A stretch of DNA of 64,000 nucleotides from Tubiluchus corallicola (GCA_030141605.1 JAQGDQ010000061.1:545685-609684), one strand, 5' to 3'; shown: positions 1 through 57,867, counted from the first letter of the stretch. The notes: a model not told the origin generated them from the letters alone. Program-made: numbers and translations.

Positions 1-2481
1 AATAAATGCTTTTTGCTTTTATAAGCCCAAAACAAATGGTATAACATGGTAATAGTGTGGGCAGTAATGCGAATTACAGTATCTGTTGTCAATGCAATTA
101 AAATGTCAAAATTGTAACGCATTTGGAAAACGAATAAATTTTCTGTCTTTTCTTACAGATGACTTTGCTTTTATGAAAACTAGTTTCACTTTCCATATAT
201 TGCAATCATAATCAGACGTACACTAAGCATGAAGTCTTTATTGCACAGCCTGCATCTTTCAAAATTTTAAGTATTTCATCTCGATTCAATTATACAAAGC
301 AGAAATCATTAATATCAAGCTGTTAGAAAATAAAACTGGATAGACAGCAGGAAGTGATAAATGTGATATTTATAATGCGGGTATAGGTACAGACTAAAGA
401 CTGGAAAATATGTGTATGATTGTAAATTATAAAATATTGCTCGGATAGCAGACTGACTGGCTTTTAATTTCTCCTTCACACTTTCCAAGTCAAGATTCTG
501 CAAGTCTTTTCACAAGATTCCTATTTCTAAACCGTTTAATTTTTTTACTCTCCGCTACGACGATGAATAACTCCAAAACCTCGCTACCTAGAACTAGCAA
601 ACTTGTCGGGTACCTGGAGTAGGGGCTCAGACATTGGTATGGGGACCATTGACCGCGGTCAAAAGGTCATGAACATTGGATATCGGCTGTTTTTTCGATT
701 ATCACTCAATCTTCCTAGTTTAGTATTGCTTTCGTGCGTTTATAGTAGATTTATTTTACAAATAGCTATTTTACTCTGCTTAAAATTAATTTTAACAAAG
801 GCTAAACATCGTTTGAGTCCAACCAATTTCCGTAGTACTGATTTCGGCTTGTTAGCGCAAGTTCTTCTTTCAATTTACGAATCATTAGTAAGACTAGCTA
901 AATTTTTAATAAGGTGAATGATCGTGAATACGTACACGTTGAGACAGAAAACAATTTAGCTTGCACTTAATGCCAGTTCATTTCTAGTAATAGTTCTTTT
1001 TGTTAGTCATCTTTCTCAAAAAGCCAGAAATATCACCAAGTTACAAAGAACCTACACCGAACAAATGCAAAAATTTATAGGTCCACAGCCTCTAAGCAAT
1101 AAATTATGATTTGTTCTGCTCAGTTCTCAGTACGAGTAGGCTATCCCCAGAATGCAATCATATAATGAACTGAACACAGTGATCCAAACACAAGGCTTCA
1201 GCCATGGGTTTCAGATTTAACGAAGCGTGACCAGTGGTCAGGCCTGTAATCAGCGCACATACCATTAAATCGCAACCACGTCTCCCCTGACATGGTTTGC
1301 GCAGGAGCAAATCAGGAATTACGGGATGTTTGGTTGTCTCTTGTGAATAAAAGCGCTCTTGTTGCTTTAATGAATGGTTACGTGTGTGTTTATAATGGAC
1401 AGAAGTGCAAATTAACGCCATTTTGCATTGATGAAAGGCTTCGTTAATAATAAATTGCTGCTTTGATCGCACTGTTGTGCATGCGATTTAACCTGTGTAA
1501 TGTTATCACCTAATGCTGTTCACATATGTATTAACCAATCGTACATTTACACTGAAACATTGTACAACACACGAATGCATGTAGAAACAACGTAAATACA
1601 TTGTTGCAAAATATTAAAAAGCGAACTAACTGATGTGTGAGGAATTGTACTTTTCCAGATTCTTTGACAGAAACCGGTAATTAAATTTGAATGCAGTTTT
1701 GAATAACATCGTCATATTTTCGTTTGTCAAAAGCGAAGTTTCCTTTCCCTTATAAATGAGGACGCAACACTGTTCTGCAAATTTTTCTATTGTGTTTCGG
1801 AAATGACGCAAAAAGTTAATAAAACTGCGCAGTAAATACAGTTTTAAACTGAAACGACAAGAATGCAACAATTTCAAAGCCGAATGCACATATAAAGCTG
1901 CGAAGTTTCAAGAGCATAACAAGGCTGTAAAAATTATGCCTGCTACAGGACGGCCTTGCGATGGCAAATACAGTGATTATTGGTAAAGTTCAGGCAGAGA
2001 AGGCAGCCAAATCTTAATGCGCAGTGGCGTAGAATCACTGCCGGATAAGCGAACAGAGTACTGTATATTTTTCTTTGAAATTAAAACGTGCACGTCACGT
2101 GATTCTGATATTTTTTACCTAATTATGCTTTCTTTCTATGAAGACAACAAAATTATGTCAATGGCAGCGGCGAGCTGAAGCCTTTAGCAGGGCATGCAAG
2201 TGTTCACAAAGCAAGGCTGAACAGTGCTGGCCTGTATTTTAAATTGCGATCTTTCTATTTGTCTGTACATAAACTAATTACTATATATGCAATTGCGAGT
2301 GAATGAAATTTGTAGATGGTAGTAATCAATAAAACAGACTAAAAACTGACTGTGGGATTAATAATATTGAAATCTATTATGAAAGACGCCGTGCAATACC
2401 TACTTTGTCGACGACAACAGCAACACAAAGAAGAAATATTTAGAGAAATGTTTATTCATTGTACAACTCCTGTATATTCTT

Positions 2482-2482
<1 letters not shown>

Positions 2483-2531
<49 letters not shown>

Positions 2532-2566
2532 CCTCCTCCTCCTCCTCCCCATCTCTCTCTCTGCCT
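2483..2566. repeat. CT microsatellite with CCT/C extension
   Basis: About 22 uninterrupted CT units (2483-2527), then a CCT run and another short CT run. It creates a spurious Ser/Leu/Pro open frame. Confidence 0.95.
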
Positions 2567-3489
2567 CTTTTTTTAACCAATGAAAAAAGTTTCAATTGAC
2601 AGTTTCAAATTTCATTAGGTTGAAACTGTTGAAAATAGAACGTAGAATGAAATTATAAAAAGCAAATAGTTGTTATTTTTATTTCATCGTGTGATTGTCC
2701 TATGTTTGAGTAAGGTCATGCAATGCGCATCCTCCACGAATATATCTGAATTATACATCACTAATGGATATAGCTATCACCATAAATGATGTTTCCCTTC
2801 GTGTTTATCAAAATAATGTGTTGTTCTAACATTAAAATAACAACCACGCCATGTTTATTTCATTAATACAGTGACGCACTATGGTACAGCTGTTCTGCAT
2901 TGACATAGCTTATTGCAGAGCTAACCAGTTAATAGGTAAATTCAGTTAATGTTCGAGTGACGTAAAAAATTCTCAACTTTTACTGTACAAACTTTTATTG
3001 AATATCTACCTGATGCAACTATTATAATTATAATTTGCATGCTTTGAAAATTGCTTATAATATACAGTCAACCTCGGGTATAAGGTACATACCTTTTGCA
3101 CTGAATGTGCAGCAATAATCCATTAAAATATGGGTAGTACAGAAAGGTACAGGTCTAGTTTGTATCACTGCGCACACTTTTTAATCAACGATTTGAAGCT
3201 AGTGCTAGAACATGCGTGTAAACTATGGAAGCATTTATTTTAATGTTATAATAAAGGCAAAGTACTTATAGTCTACTGTTAATCTCAATCTGATCTTAAC
3301 ATTTCTTTTCAACAGCGGAAATCTTGGAACCATAGTGGAAAATACACGTAACCATACTAATTAGTTTACTATTGACGATGCGTCGTTAAGTACACAAGGG
3401 CAGGGACTACTGACTCCCTCCAAACTTACCATCCTTACCATCATAGTCTTATACATTGCTTTTCTTGCCGAACCGTTCACGTTACACTA

Positions 3490-3511
3490 GCGTCGCGTCG
3501 CGTCGCGTCGC
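3490..3511. repeat. GCGTC short tandem repeat
   Basis: Four copies of GCGTC in a row, a CpG-dense island of about 22 bases in AT-rich DNA. Confidence 0.85.
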
Positions 3512-6229
3512 CATGTCACGATTGTTTCTGATTTTGTTGCTTTTTACAATGTAATGAGTAATAGCAAACAAATGAGCGGGAATATTGGTAAACTTGTTGA
3601 TGAAATCATTGGATTTCCAATTCAGTCGAATCTTCGTTACAACAAATCACATTCGTTCGCACTGCAAACCGAAGAGCCACACTACTTGCTGCGCTTCTAG
3701 GCCTATATTTGTGAATGCTCAGTTTGGGCTTTATATTTGAAATTCGAATTCAGGGCAAAAGTATTAATTTTGATAATAAGATCCAGGCCTACTGCATATA
3801 CGTATGATTAGGCCTGCTTTGAATATTTGGACAAACAATAAAAGTTTTTCTCTTCACTCGTGTTAATCGCCAACCCGCTCTGTGACGCACAATACTCCAA
3901 GGTATAATAGACACCGCGTAAAATGCTTAATTATTAAAAGCAATGACGCACATTTCATATTGTAAGTTGTATATTAATTGTATAAATTATGCATACACAT
4001 AGATAAGCCAGGTTATTTAGCTAAGGAGTTTTACAACTCTTTAAATTCACGTATAGTGCAACGTTTCCATCTTGTGTAATGCACATTTTACGTAACATAT
4101 ATGCCTAGTTTCTATTTTTTTCTAGTACTTTGGGTTTTTCACGTTATAATTTAAAATATTTTGTCTTGACAATGCTTTGCTTTATAAAGATTACATTTTT
4201 GCAAGACATTTAACACTCTTAACCTCTATACAGTACGCAACATCGAAGTCACACTAAGAGGCAATTGTGACCGGTAATAAAGTCGCAGGAAAACAATCAC
4301 GGAAAGTCACAATTTTGGCTAGAAAAACGTCACAATTAATTTTGGCTAGGGTCAGAGTTAGGGTTGTTTGACTATCATGTTTATTTTCTTGCTGTGTCTT
4401 TTTTGTCTGGATTCTTTCTCTCACTAAGCCGCCGCACGTTCTTAACCACCTTACTCAACGAGTTTGCACTGCTAGTCAATTTTAATTACGCTTTCTGAAC
4501 GACAAACATGAATAAGCTTACCTAAAACAAGCAAACGTTATCTTGGTGCAAACAACAGGCCATGAAAACGAGGCTTTTCCAGCTAGTGCTTGGAAAGTCA
4601 GAAAACATATTGACTTTATAGCATAATATATTATAGCTTTCTTGGTAAAAATTTACAGTGTAGCGAAAAGCGGTGGTGTTATTCTACATCAAAACTAAAT
4701 CTAGCTTTCACAAGAACAAAATTACTTTGACCAATGACTGGCTATAGAAAGTTCTAATTGTACAACGAAGTATTCATCTGTGTTTAATTAAATTTGGTGC
4801 GGCGGTACTTCAAAATAGTTTACACGAAAGTCTTAAATTTCTTTCAGGTCCTTCCAGTGATTGATGATGATCGTGGAAAGGTCAAAGGTTAAGTGTACCA
4901 GACAACACATTTGTGTACACTTGACAACGCCTCGCAGGCCATGCTGTTGTAATAGTAACAGTTTTAACAGCTACCTAGAACCTTAATCTAGTTCATTTTT
5001 TCTTGTTCTCAAGCAAGATCCTGCTAGTAAATCACTATACGCACAGACTAATACTTAATTACGCAAAGTCCACGCAAAACAACTGGAATTACAGAACTGA
5101 TGCAACAGACGGCTTTGCTTTACTCGCATGCCGCGTGATGGTTGTAGTTAAGACGCACTGCTGCGGTACACTCAACCTTTGACCTACTGCAACTGCGCGT
5201 GCGCACAACGTAACTGTGAAAGGGCTTATTAACAAGAAAGTACAATGAATATACTTAGGCCTAAGGACGCGTAAACTGCTTCTTATACAGTACACACTAT
5301 TGCGCGACATGCAAAGATTGGCCTCTTCAATTGGTCACACAAACCGTTGAGGCCTATGACAGATTTACCCAGATAATGAGACATTATCCGTTTACTGAGA
5401 CATTCCTGGCCTTGCTATAGATCTGCTATTATACTTGAAATCCCTTAAGTCACCGCTGGCCGATCATATTACTGTACAGCAAAGGGCCAAAGTCATTACG
5501 AATGCATACTTATATTGATGCATGTAAATAATAAATAAACACTTGGGTCATAATTTTATTTATACGAAATTGACTAGCAATCGCTTGAGGCACTTTGACG
5601 GTTCGCAAAGTACTTCATGATGACCAATTCAATAAAAAGAACTTGTTTGCCTTGTGGCTCATATGACGCGAGTCTTCGGAGTCATATTTATGGTGATACG
5701 AAAGTGAGTTGGAGTATGCAGCCTTCGTAAAACAAAAACTGTGAAATGACTCGATTTTTGCAAATTTTCTTCATAAATTCGCCGTTTGGAAAGTTTGGAC
5801 AGAACGGTTTAAAGAGGGTCTTGTTCTTAAACAACTTCATGAGTACAACGTGCGGTGTGTGTTGCAGAAAAACAGAGAGAGAGGTGTAATGTAAAGCAAG
5901 CAGAGACAGAAATTTATGTAATGTAAAGCATGTTTCTGTTAATTGTGTCATGTTAAATGTATATATAGTGTAAAATATGTCATGTAAAATTTAACGTATT
6001 TTTGTAATATTGTTTTGTAAAAATATTTTAATATTGTGTTTGTAAATATGTTCATTTATTGTATATAATTAGGCCTTAGTTTTGCACTTTAGTTTTTTTT
6101 AGTCTGCACTGGATGCATTTATCTTGAACAGTGTTTTTATTTTAACATTACGCTGAGGATTACTCAATTTTATTATAATGAGTGAGCCATTTTAATGACA
6201 AATAAAGAATTAATATAAAAAAAAGGTGT

Positions 6230-6850
6230 AAAAGGGTAGGCCTGCACCATAGTTGCACTGGAGCAGCACGTGCAGGGTGATGCAACGCAGGTGCAAATGT
6301 TGGTGCAATACAAGAATGGGTGCAGCCGTGCAGCATGGATTATTGTCAGTGTAACGTTGCAAAATATAACGTACCACTGAGTGAGACATAGCATGAAGAA
6401 TGGCACATCATTGTTAAGTATGGTGCACAGCAAGTGCAGTATAGTGAAGTGCAGGTGGGAATATGGTGCAAAATGGTATAGTAATGTACAGCATAGGATA
6501 ATTTGGTGTGCTATAGTGAAACATGGGTGCAATGATAGGCAGCATGATGCAGTATAGTGAAGCACAAACACAGTGTGATGCAACATGGTACAGTATAGTG
6601 AAGCCTAGATGCAGATTTTGTAGTACTGTGCAGCACAGTGCGATGCAGAATGGTGATGTCTGATGCGGCATGATGCAGTGAAGGCCTGAATGGATGCGGT
6701 GTGCAACACTTCGAAATTGTATAATGATGCAATTTAATTGGCCCAACAGTGCAACTTAGCATTGTGTTTTCCTGGACTATAAAAGTTGCACAGTATAGTA
6801 TAATGAAACACAGTAACTTGTAAAGTTCAGTGCAGAAAAGGTGATGAATC
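6230..6850. repeat. Degenerate tandem array rich in GCA/TGCAG motifs
   Basis: Recurring words such as GCAGTATAGTGAAGC, GATGCA and GTGCAG recur every 15-60 bases, which keeps several minus-strand frames open (Cys/His/Leu-rich, such as FTILHHAA). The unit is too diverged to give one period by eye. Confidence 0.7.
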
Positions 6851-7479
6851 AGGCATAATGCTGCAAAATAACACAAGTTACTATCGGGGTTGTCGGTATC
6901 ATCAGCATCAACATGATTACCCGGCCATCAGCAGCATCCTCGTCGCCATCACCATCTCCGTCATCACGAAATACTCACCCATGTAGTTTAAGAGACTAGA
7001 ACTGAAGACCAATCTTTTTAAAGAGATTAGATTTGAAGCAGTTAAAGGACTCTGCTGTTTATTAAAAAATACACTGTCTTCCACAAGCTGGAGAAAATAG
7101 GAAATCTTCATATAGCCGCAAAGACCTACTATTCAGCAAATACCATTGCAACTTTTCTGCAACACCATGATCAATACTAGGGCCTATACGGACTTCAGTA
7201 TTAAAGATCCGATGCTAGTTATATCAATCTCTGACTGATCTTTTTACGGTGGTTTTATTACAACCCCGTCAGAGTTATGCCTAACATCATAGGACATAAC
7301 CTTTAGGAATGCATGTGCAATGCATCACAATGTACGAATTAACAGCCTATTGCCGAAGAAAATAGACCTGAATCGCATAAACGCTGCATAAAATACCAAA
7401 TTTAACGATTTTGACTGTAAACCGCAGCAGCATTTATACAGCGACAGCATGTACAAATAAGTCCGTAGGAAGAAAATGA

Positions 7480-8209
7480 ATAACGGAATTATTTCAAATT
7501 TATTCTTTATTTATGATTTTAGGAAAAGAATAAAAGCATCAATTTTGCAAATTTCAAAGCAATAATTTACATAATTACTGAGCTCCCGGGACGTTTATTA
7601 GTACAATTCAGACACACATAAATTAAGAATGTGAATCTTTCCACATGCTAATTAACCTTTAGTGACGGAAATAGTAGGGTATTTTAAAATGAGAAATAAA
7701 ATGCAATTTTGCAACCAATTACAGCAATCAGAAACAACACAAGTAAACCACTAACTGCTGTTCAGTTGGTTGACTCACAAAAGGGGCTATTAAATATGAA
7801 ATCGACACTTTCACACAATTTAAAATTTCCTCGGAAGCAGTTCCTGTCCTATTTAAATATTTGTGAGACAATTATTCATAACATTCTCTTTTAGAGTTCA
7901 CAGAAAACTATCTATTCCGTGGAATATTCCTTGTAGGGAAGTGAACTTCGGTGAGGTAAGTGGAGGGGGGAAGTGAACATCTATGAGGTAACTCAGGTAA
8001 GTGGGTGATAGCTGATCACATTACAATGCTAAATATCTAAACTCCATGTCCACAAGTAGTCAAGTATTTACATTTGGTAAGGGTTTAAAAGCAGGGAAAC
8101 TCCAACCAACATCCCATCAATCATTTTGCACAAATTCTTCAAAATTGTTTAAAAGTGTTTGCAAAAAGGAACTGGAGACGGATCTTGTTAAACTAAGATC
8201 AGATAATTC
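7480..8209 (-). other. PRPF40 3'UTR with candidate poly(A) signals
   Basis: Downstream of the stop, the first clear AATAAA hexamers on the minus strand are at 7506-7511 and 7499-7504, about 700 bases away. Cleavage near 7480 is inferred; no cleavage motif was verified. No open frame of interest lies within. Confidence 0.5.
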
Positions 8210-51585
<43,376 letters not shown>

Positions 51586-51665
51586 CTGAAATAAAATAAT
51601 TTGCTGGTTAGAAAGCCTACTAACTTACCATTTAAAACTAGCAGTTGTTTACCATATACACAAGT

Positions 51666-52312
51666 TAGGGATGTCATGAATCTGAAATTGCCAAATCCGA
51701 ATCTACACCAAATCTCATTTTCATAATAATTTTTGAATCCGGATCAAATCCGAATCTCAGTTTAAAATAATTTTCAGATCCAAATCTCATTTTAAAATAA
51801 TTTTCGAAATTGTTCTTTTAACAGAATGTTTCTAACCAGTTTTCAACAAAATTATAACAGATCGGTAAGACAGCAGTGCTTTTATGAAAATCCAGTCTGA
51901 GCAGCATGTTTGGCAGTAATTGTGCAATAATATAGATGATCTAGCCGATGACTAGCAATGTAAAATGTAGGATCTGTTAGTCAAAAAATTACTTGGGTGC
52001 CTTTACCTATACTCCATGAGTCAGTGTAATGTGGATGAACAAAAAACTACGGCCGTTTAAGCTGCATGGTGTATTTCAAGTACGGCAAAATTATAAAAAA
52101 AAGGCAGCGATTTGAAAATTTTGCACAAAATTTTAACCGTAAATGAGCATATAATGCTTTGATAATAAAGTCGCCTCTGAATCGCTTCTGTAGCCGAAGC
52201 TAAATCAGATTTTTGTTCAAAAGTCTCTGCCGAATCAGGTTGGATCTAAGGTAACTTAGAAGTTCAGTATATATGAAGCTTCGTTTCTGTTGGAGCTTCG
52301 TGACATCCCTAA
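51666..52312. mobile_element. Second hAT-like non-autonomous element
   Basis: Ends TTAGGGATGTCATGAA and TTCGTGACATCCCTAA are inverted repeats with one mismatch, a form common in hAT elements (TAGGG.TGTCACGA). Inside is a short tandem of TCTCATTTTAAAATAATTTT. Flanks ACACAAGT and ATGCAACT match at only five of eight bases, so it is old. Lies just upstream of PRPF40 exon a. Confidence 0.65.
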
Positions 52313-52800
52313 TGCAACTAAAAACAGCACCTTCGTGAAGAGAAATTTTAGATCGCCACATTATTATTTTACTGTTATTTATTATTATCAGCACAAGAAA
52401 ACTAACAAGCCTGCTGCTTAAAGCTGGAACTATGAATTTCCAAATGTTAACATAGCACCACACGTAGCGTAAGGGTAAAAGCACAGTGAACGCCTCCATT
52501 GGATATTTAACAGCAAAAGTAAATTTAAGACCTAAGCATTTCGTTTTATTTAGAAAACTATTCCAATTGATTAATTTAACATGGAGTACGAATCATACTG
52601 CATAATTTCCAAGTTTCAACTGTCTGCCATTATAAGTAAAAATTTAGCAGCACTTTGAATACAACAAAATTTGCCAGTTTTTACATGTAACCTGTGGCCA
52701 TCTTTCTTTTGTGCATATTTTATTTCATTCCTGTTAGAACAACATTCAACTGGCAATCATAACATAGCAGCAATTATTTACTGTGGCCTCAGCTCTTGTG

Positions 52801-52886
52801 CTTAGCCAAACTGACTGCCACCACAGTGTGCTGGGACGTATTTCTGAACGTCCCAGCACACTGTGGTGGCAGCCATTTTGGCTAAG
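52801..52886. repeat. Near-perfect hairpin, 39-base arms, 8-base loop
   Basis: Left arm 52801-52839 and right arm 52848-52886 pair with only two mismatches. The left arm starts CTTAGCCAAACTGA and ends GCTGGGACGT. GC-richer than its flanks. Size and loop suit a miRNA precursor, but a tiny palindromic transposon end is equally possible. Confidence 0.85.
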
Positions 52887-55839
52887 TACAATAAGATGTG
52901 CTTGTTACCGCTTTTCTTCATTTTCAACAGCAATTAGTCCAAAGGCCTGTTAAGTAATCATTTTGCTACTAAAGTCAAGGTCTATTGTTTGTTTAATTAA
53001 TTCAACAGCATAAAGCCAAATAATTAATACAATTTTGCCAAAATGTCACTTCTAAGGTATGCATTCATATGTCTGTCTATTATGTCAACAACTGTTTTTA
53101 TCTCTTTAGTTTTTTATCAAAAACAAAGACAATGGAAGTTTAATAACTGCTTTTTCCTGATGTTAATGTCCTTACATAATGCAAAAAGATGTAGTTTGCA
53201 ATAATACGCAGTAGTACAGGCCTAAATGTGCATGTCTGTCCATTACGTCTGATGTTCAAGCATATGTTTTGTGAAAAATATAGAATCCCTCATATATGTT
53301 ATGAAAAACGTATAGAGCATACATTTGAACTATTAGTTAGATAAGTAGAATTTATGGTAAAGCTAGTTTTTGTTAAACATGTCAAAAGAAATGGCTTGAA
53401 GGGCTAAATTTATTAATAAAGCATATTTAACAGTACATAAAAGTATATTTAAGAACTTTGATATATTGGCTCCTCTATACTTGCAGTTCAATTTATCAAA
53501 AACTAAGCTATTTTAGTAAAACTATGGTATTTTAATCTAGAAAATGAAAATAAAGGCTGATAAGACCAATAATTTGGTTTATTTTTACTTAAAAATATCA
53601 AAAAATGTTATAAATTATGCTTTACAACAAAAATTCACCTAGTTAATGTTACTGAATGGTTTAAAATATCTATTTCATAAACATATCATTTATATTTCCA
53701 TGTCACTGAAGCACTTAGGCAGCTAGTAACCTACTAATTGATGTTTGAAAAGTAAACTATGCTAAATATTTGTTAATATTTAAGCTGTTAGAAAATCATT
53801 TAAACATGAAAGACTGATTGTCTTCCTTAGGCAATTCAGAAATATTATGTATGGTTTTCTTAAAATTACCATAACATTGTAACCTTTCATCTAATTCATA
53901 AACCAAATGTAGTTTTATGAAGTACAGAAAAACTGCTTCTATATTACACAAACACTTGGGTGAATTTTTTTTGCCCTCGGGGGGGCCAAATTTGGAGGCT
54001 TTCACTATGCTTTTACCTAAAACAAAAACAATTCAATCAACCAAGAATAGTCATGTCAAGATTTACATATAAGTAAAATGTTAAAAACTAACAATTATTT
54101 TAACTCAAATGGGTAGAAACTCAAGTGTAAACTAAATTGTTAGGACACTGGATATATAATTTTTATTGATTGTGATATGATGATAATTAAGATTGTAAAA
54201 TTTGCTGAAAATTAAAATGTAGGTAATTATATTACTGCTTTCCAATGCATTTTCTTTGTTACGGGATGCAAAAACTGAACATAAAAAAATTTCAATAATT
54301 TTATTGACAACACTGATTCACTTGAAAGAATTCTAAACCACAAAAAATATTGGGGCTATTAGAATCAAAAACTAGAAAAAGTCCCAATAAGTCATGCATA
54401 CAGCACAATCACTAATAATATTAATATAAAATAATTACTTGAAACAATGTTGAAATTAAAATTGAATTGAATTGAAACATTATATTCTATGATATTAAAA
54501 AACAAATACTAATCCTTAAAAATACTAAATACAATTAATTATGTTAATTTTATTCTCAATTTCACTTCCAACCTAGTTTTAAACACAATCATGATAACTA
54601 CTATTGATTCCCTTCGCTCTGTCTTAACACAGACAAATGAAATGGTTAGTTTAATCTCATATTATAATATACTGATACTCTGTAATCAGCAAAACACTTA
54701 ATCATAACTAAAAACTGGCATAATACACATATGGTATAATATATTTGCAATGAAGGAAACGGGATAGACGAACCGCTTTCGAATTTTAACTAACGAGTAA
54801 TAGTAATAGACTTATGTAAAAAATGGCCATTAAAGAACTACAAACCATTTTGTAATCAACAGCAATTCAATTAATTCTTGAGATAATTTGAAAACTTTGG
54901 TCAACTTTACATGCCGCACATCGCAAAATTTAATTTTTTATTCTATACAGAACTAACCACTGTGAAACTAACTAACACGGAATAACGAAAAGCACATTAT
55001 TTAGGTCGGCTTTTGGTAATGTTCGTCAAATCGCAAAAACGTCGAACTTGAACTGAAATTTAGTTTTCATGTAGTCGATTTTTGCTACTTCTTATGCCAC
55101 TACACTGCTGTATAATAATCACTGAAATTTTTTTGTTCATTTAAATTTTATTTATTCACTTCATTTAATTACAACATAATCAAGCTCGGTCTGTTAATTT
55201 GTCACGAATTGGATTGGTAGAGTCGGTGGCATTTAATCATTAGAAATGATGTTGGAATAGCATGTTTTGAATAAGGTGTAAGATAGTATTAAAATTAGTA
55301 CTGCCTAAGTTTTTTCAATGTTATTTAGTCTTGTGACTTATATCCTCTCTTTATTTAAAAAAGTCACTGACGTACGTAGCCTATTTAGCAAAGGAATCTA
55401 GGAAAAATATCAAACATTGTTTATTTTTTTATGTTCAAAAGAAAATTTCCAAAAATAATTTTTTTCGTGGGACTTGGATTCCATTCCTTCCTCAAGAATG
55501 ATCATAATGACGACAATATAATAAAAAACGAAGGAAAGGAGTAAGACTGGAAGAGAAACCAAAAAACTGCAGAACAAGTGAAAATTATCAAAACATGAAT
55601 TCAGTTTAATTAGGAAGTTATGATCAGAAAGATTAGATGATACATTGTAAATTTAGAACGGACTTCCCTAATATAACAACAATTATAATGTTGGCAGCAA
55701 TCGTGAGGTAGCTAATGATCCTAAACACTACTATACGTACAAAGCAGCAAGAAAGTATTCCATGATTTGAAGTTCCACATTTTACTCCATGACATGTAAT
55801 TAAAATAGTAACTTATGAGAATACCAAGCTAACTGTCTG

Positions 55840-55945
55840 TCTGCCTGTCAAAATCCTACTAAATACCTGCCTGGAAGTGACTGCTTAATACCTACCTAGC
55901 TGCTTCTATGCATACCTACTTACTTACCTAAGTACCATTTACCTA
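55840..55945. repeat. Imperfect CTGC/TACC tetranucleotide-rich stretch
   Basis: CTGTCTGTCTGCCTG then many TACC and TACT units with interruptions. Confidence 0.6.
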
Positions 55946-56082
55946 TTTACTCACTTCTCAGGATTATAGTTTTTAATAGCTGCCTCACTGTGACGTTAAC
56001 ATTATTTTGCCAGGTGTAGGACATTCAGACGTTATTTTTCCAAAAACAGGTGGCAGCACAGACTGATTTGCTCTTTACCAGT

Positions 56083-56142
56083 GTAGCTTAATTGGAAATG
56101 CATGGCTCACGAACATAATCGGATTCCGGCACCGTAATAATT
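56083..56142 (+). repeat. tRNA-like fragment
   Basis: GTGTAGCTTAATTGG matches a box A and CGGATTCCGGCACCG resembles a T-arm and 3' acceptor, but the acceptor stem does not pair. Likely SINE remnant. Confidence 0.35.
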
Positions 56143-57867
56143 ACGTATGATGAGCCTAAAAAACTCAACAACTAAATTAACTATAAATTAGTTTTAACTA
56201 ACTGATAAAAAATGGTCAAAAAACAGAACAGATATGGAAAAAAATAATAGGATATCATATATATGATTGCATGTGTAACAGTTGCGAAAGAAGCAAGCAT
56301 TATATTCATAACTATATAAGCATTTTAAGCGTTTAAACTTTTTAAACATTAAATTTTTAGCATTTTAAGCAAGTTGCTTGCGAAAACAGCAAAGACTTCA
56401 GTTTCAGAAAAAAATCATTTTGAAATGGAAGTTTTTTATATGCATCACAGTATAAAAAAGAACTAAGAATATTGCAAATTTAACCATTCTACTAAAAACC
56501 GGACAGCTAAGCAACACGGCAAATCACGGTAATGCTGCCCAAAGCCAAAGAACACGGCTTAAATACAGGGGAATAAAATAATGTCAAATAATCGTAACTA
56601 CATTACTTTGTTTTTGTTGTTGCTGTTGTTGAACTGTCGAATACAAGTTTCATTTTATACAAACCTACTGATAATTCGTCTATGTATTCGTGTAAAGAAA
56701 CAATACTCTAAGGAAAGTATGAATCTGTGTCCAAACATGTGCGCCTTAATCTGCTTTATTTTCACGTTTTTGCATATAAATCCGATAAACCGTATAAACG
56801 TCCAGTGTTAAAACTATTTATCGCCAACCAAGGCTGCACATCTAGCGTAAATATTTGCAGAGACTGAACTGTGAACCAAACAGCATGTAAAAGCATCTTT
56901 TGACAACTGTTTTCAAAGACAGCTAAGAATTTGTCAGTGTGATTTGTGTATCCTTTTACTGGTGTACTGATTCAGGCATGGGTGCGTTACTGTCAATATG
57001 CGTTAGCTTCTTAACTTTGCTCAGCCGTTACGGCAAACGAAGTGTTTGTTAGTAAGGGAAATTAGGATTACTGCCAGCTCCATCTTACATTTTTAGGCAA
57101 CGGTAATCAAACGGAAAGCTGCCAGATAACTCGCTTTTGCGCAAAAGTTTGTGCAATGAACTAGCGTTGCTGTTTAAGCATAGGAGCAAATGCAAAAGTC
57201 TCTGAGAGTCTGTCTAGATATTGCGTATCAGTTATCAACGCAGTTTGAATGGCGCTTCGTAATAAAAAGGGATTTATTAAGTTTGAACGTTTTAAATAAA
57301 ACTGAGAGTCAGTTAATTAGAGTGAATTCACAGCTAACATTTTTTACTAGAAAGAGATTTATGTTAAAGTCTTATCACTAACAAAAGAGTGTCTACAGAA
57401 ACTTTACCGCTAGACAATTAAACTAACCTCAATACTTAAGAGCTACTGGCGGCTTTCAGTCAAAGCAAGAAACCGGAATAATAGCCACTTGAGATGTTTC
57501 TAAAGATAACGGATAGCCCGATTTGAGAGAAAGTAAATTCAGTTCAGATATTTTGGATACAAGGGCACAGACCTGGTCCTGGCCTGGTAATTTCTAGGAG
57601 TGAAATGAAGAATTCTTTTGTCTTTTTATTTTCCAAGTTCGGTAGAATGGCAAATTGTAGAATGAACGCAGTAATTAAACTTCGTGTTCGAGGCGATATT
57701 TTGTTTTTTATAGTCGTCAGTCCAGCAAACCAAAAACCTTCGCCTGCATTATGTAACAAAAAATCAAAAATCAGTATTCGACTCAGACATCGTTTATAAC
57801 AGGATAAATCAAAAATTAATTTTGATACCAAAATTGAAAGATAGGAAATATGAAAAAAATGCAATAC

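Larger units (their letters stand above)
1..7479. other. Intergenic region downstream of PRPF40
   Basis: No supported gene. Open frames of about 100 codons at 603-917 and 1158-1472 look like chance frames: they resemble no family and have no splice or start context that I can support. The region contains a CT microsatellite, a short GCGTC tandem at 3490-3511 and the degenerate array at 6230-6850. Confidence 0.6.

Noticed and set aside
6173-6876. Three overlapping Cys/His-rich minus-strand frames of 110-137 codons
   Set aside because: They follow the degenerate tandem array in different frames and share no domain.
53796-54005. Possible PRPF40 5' exon (frame starting with a GTG)
   Set aside because: No acceptor/donor pair and no phase fit to the exon at 51585.
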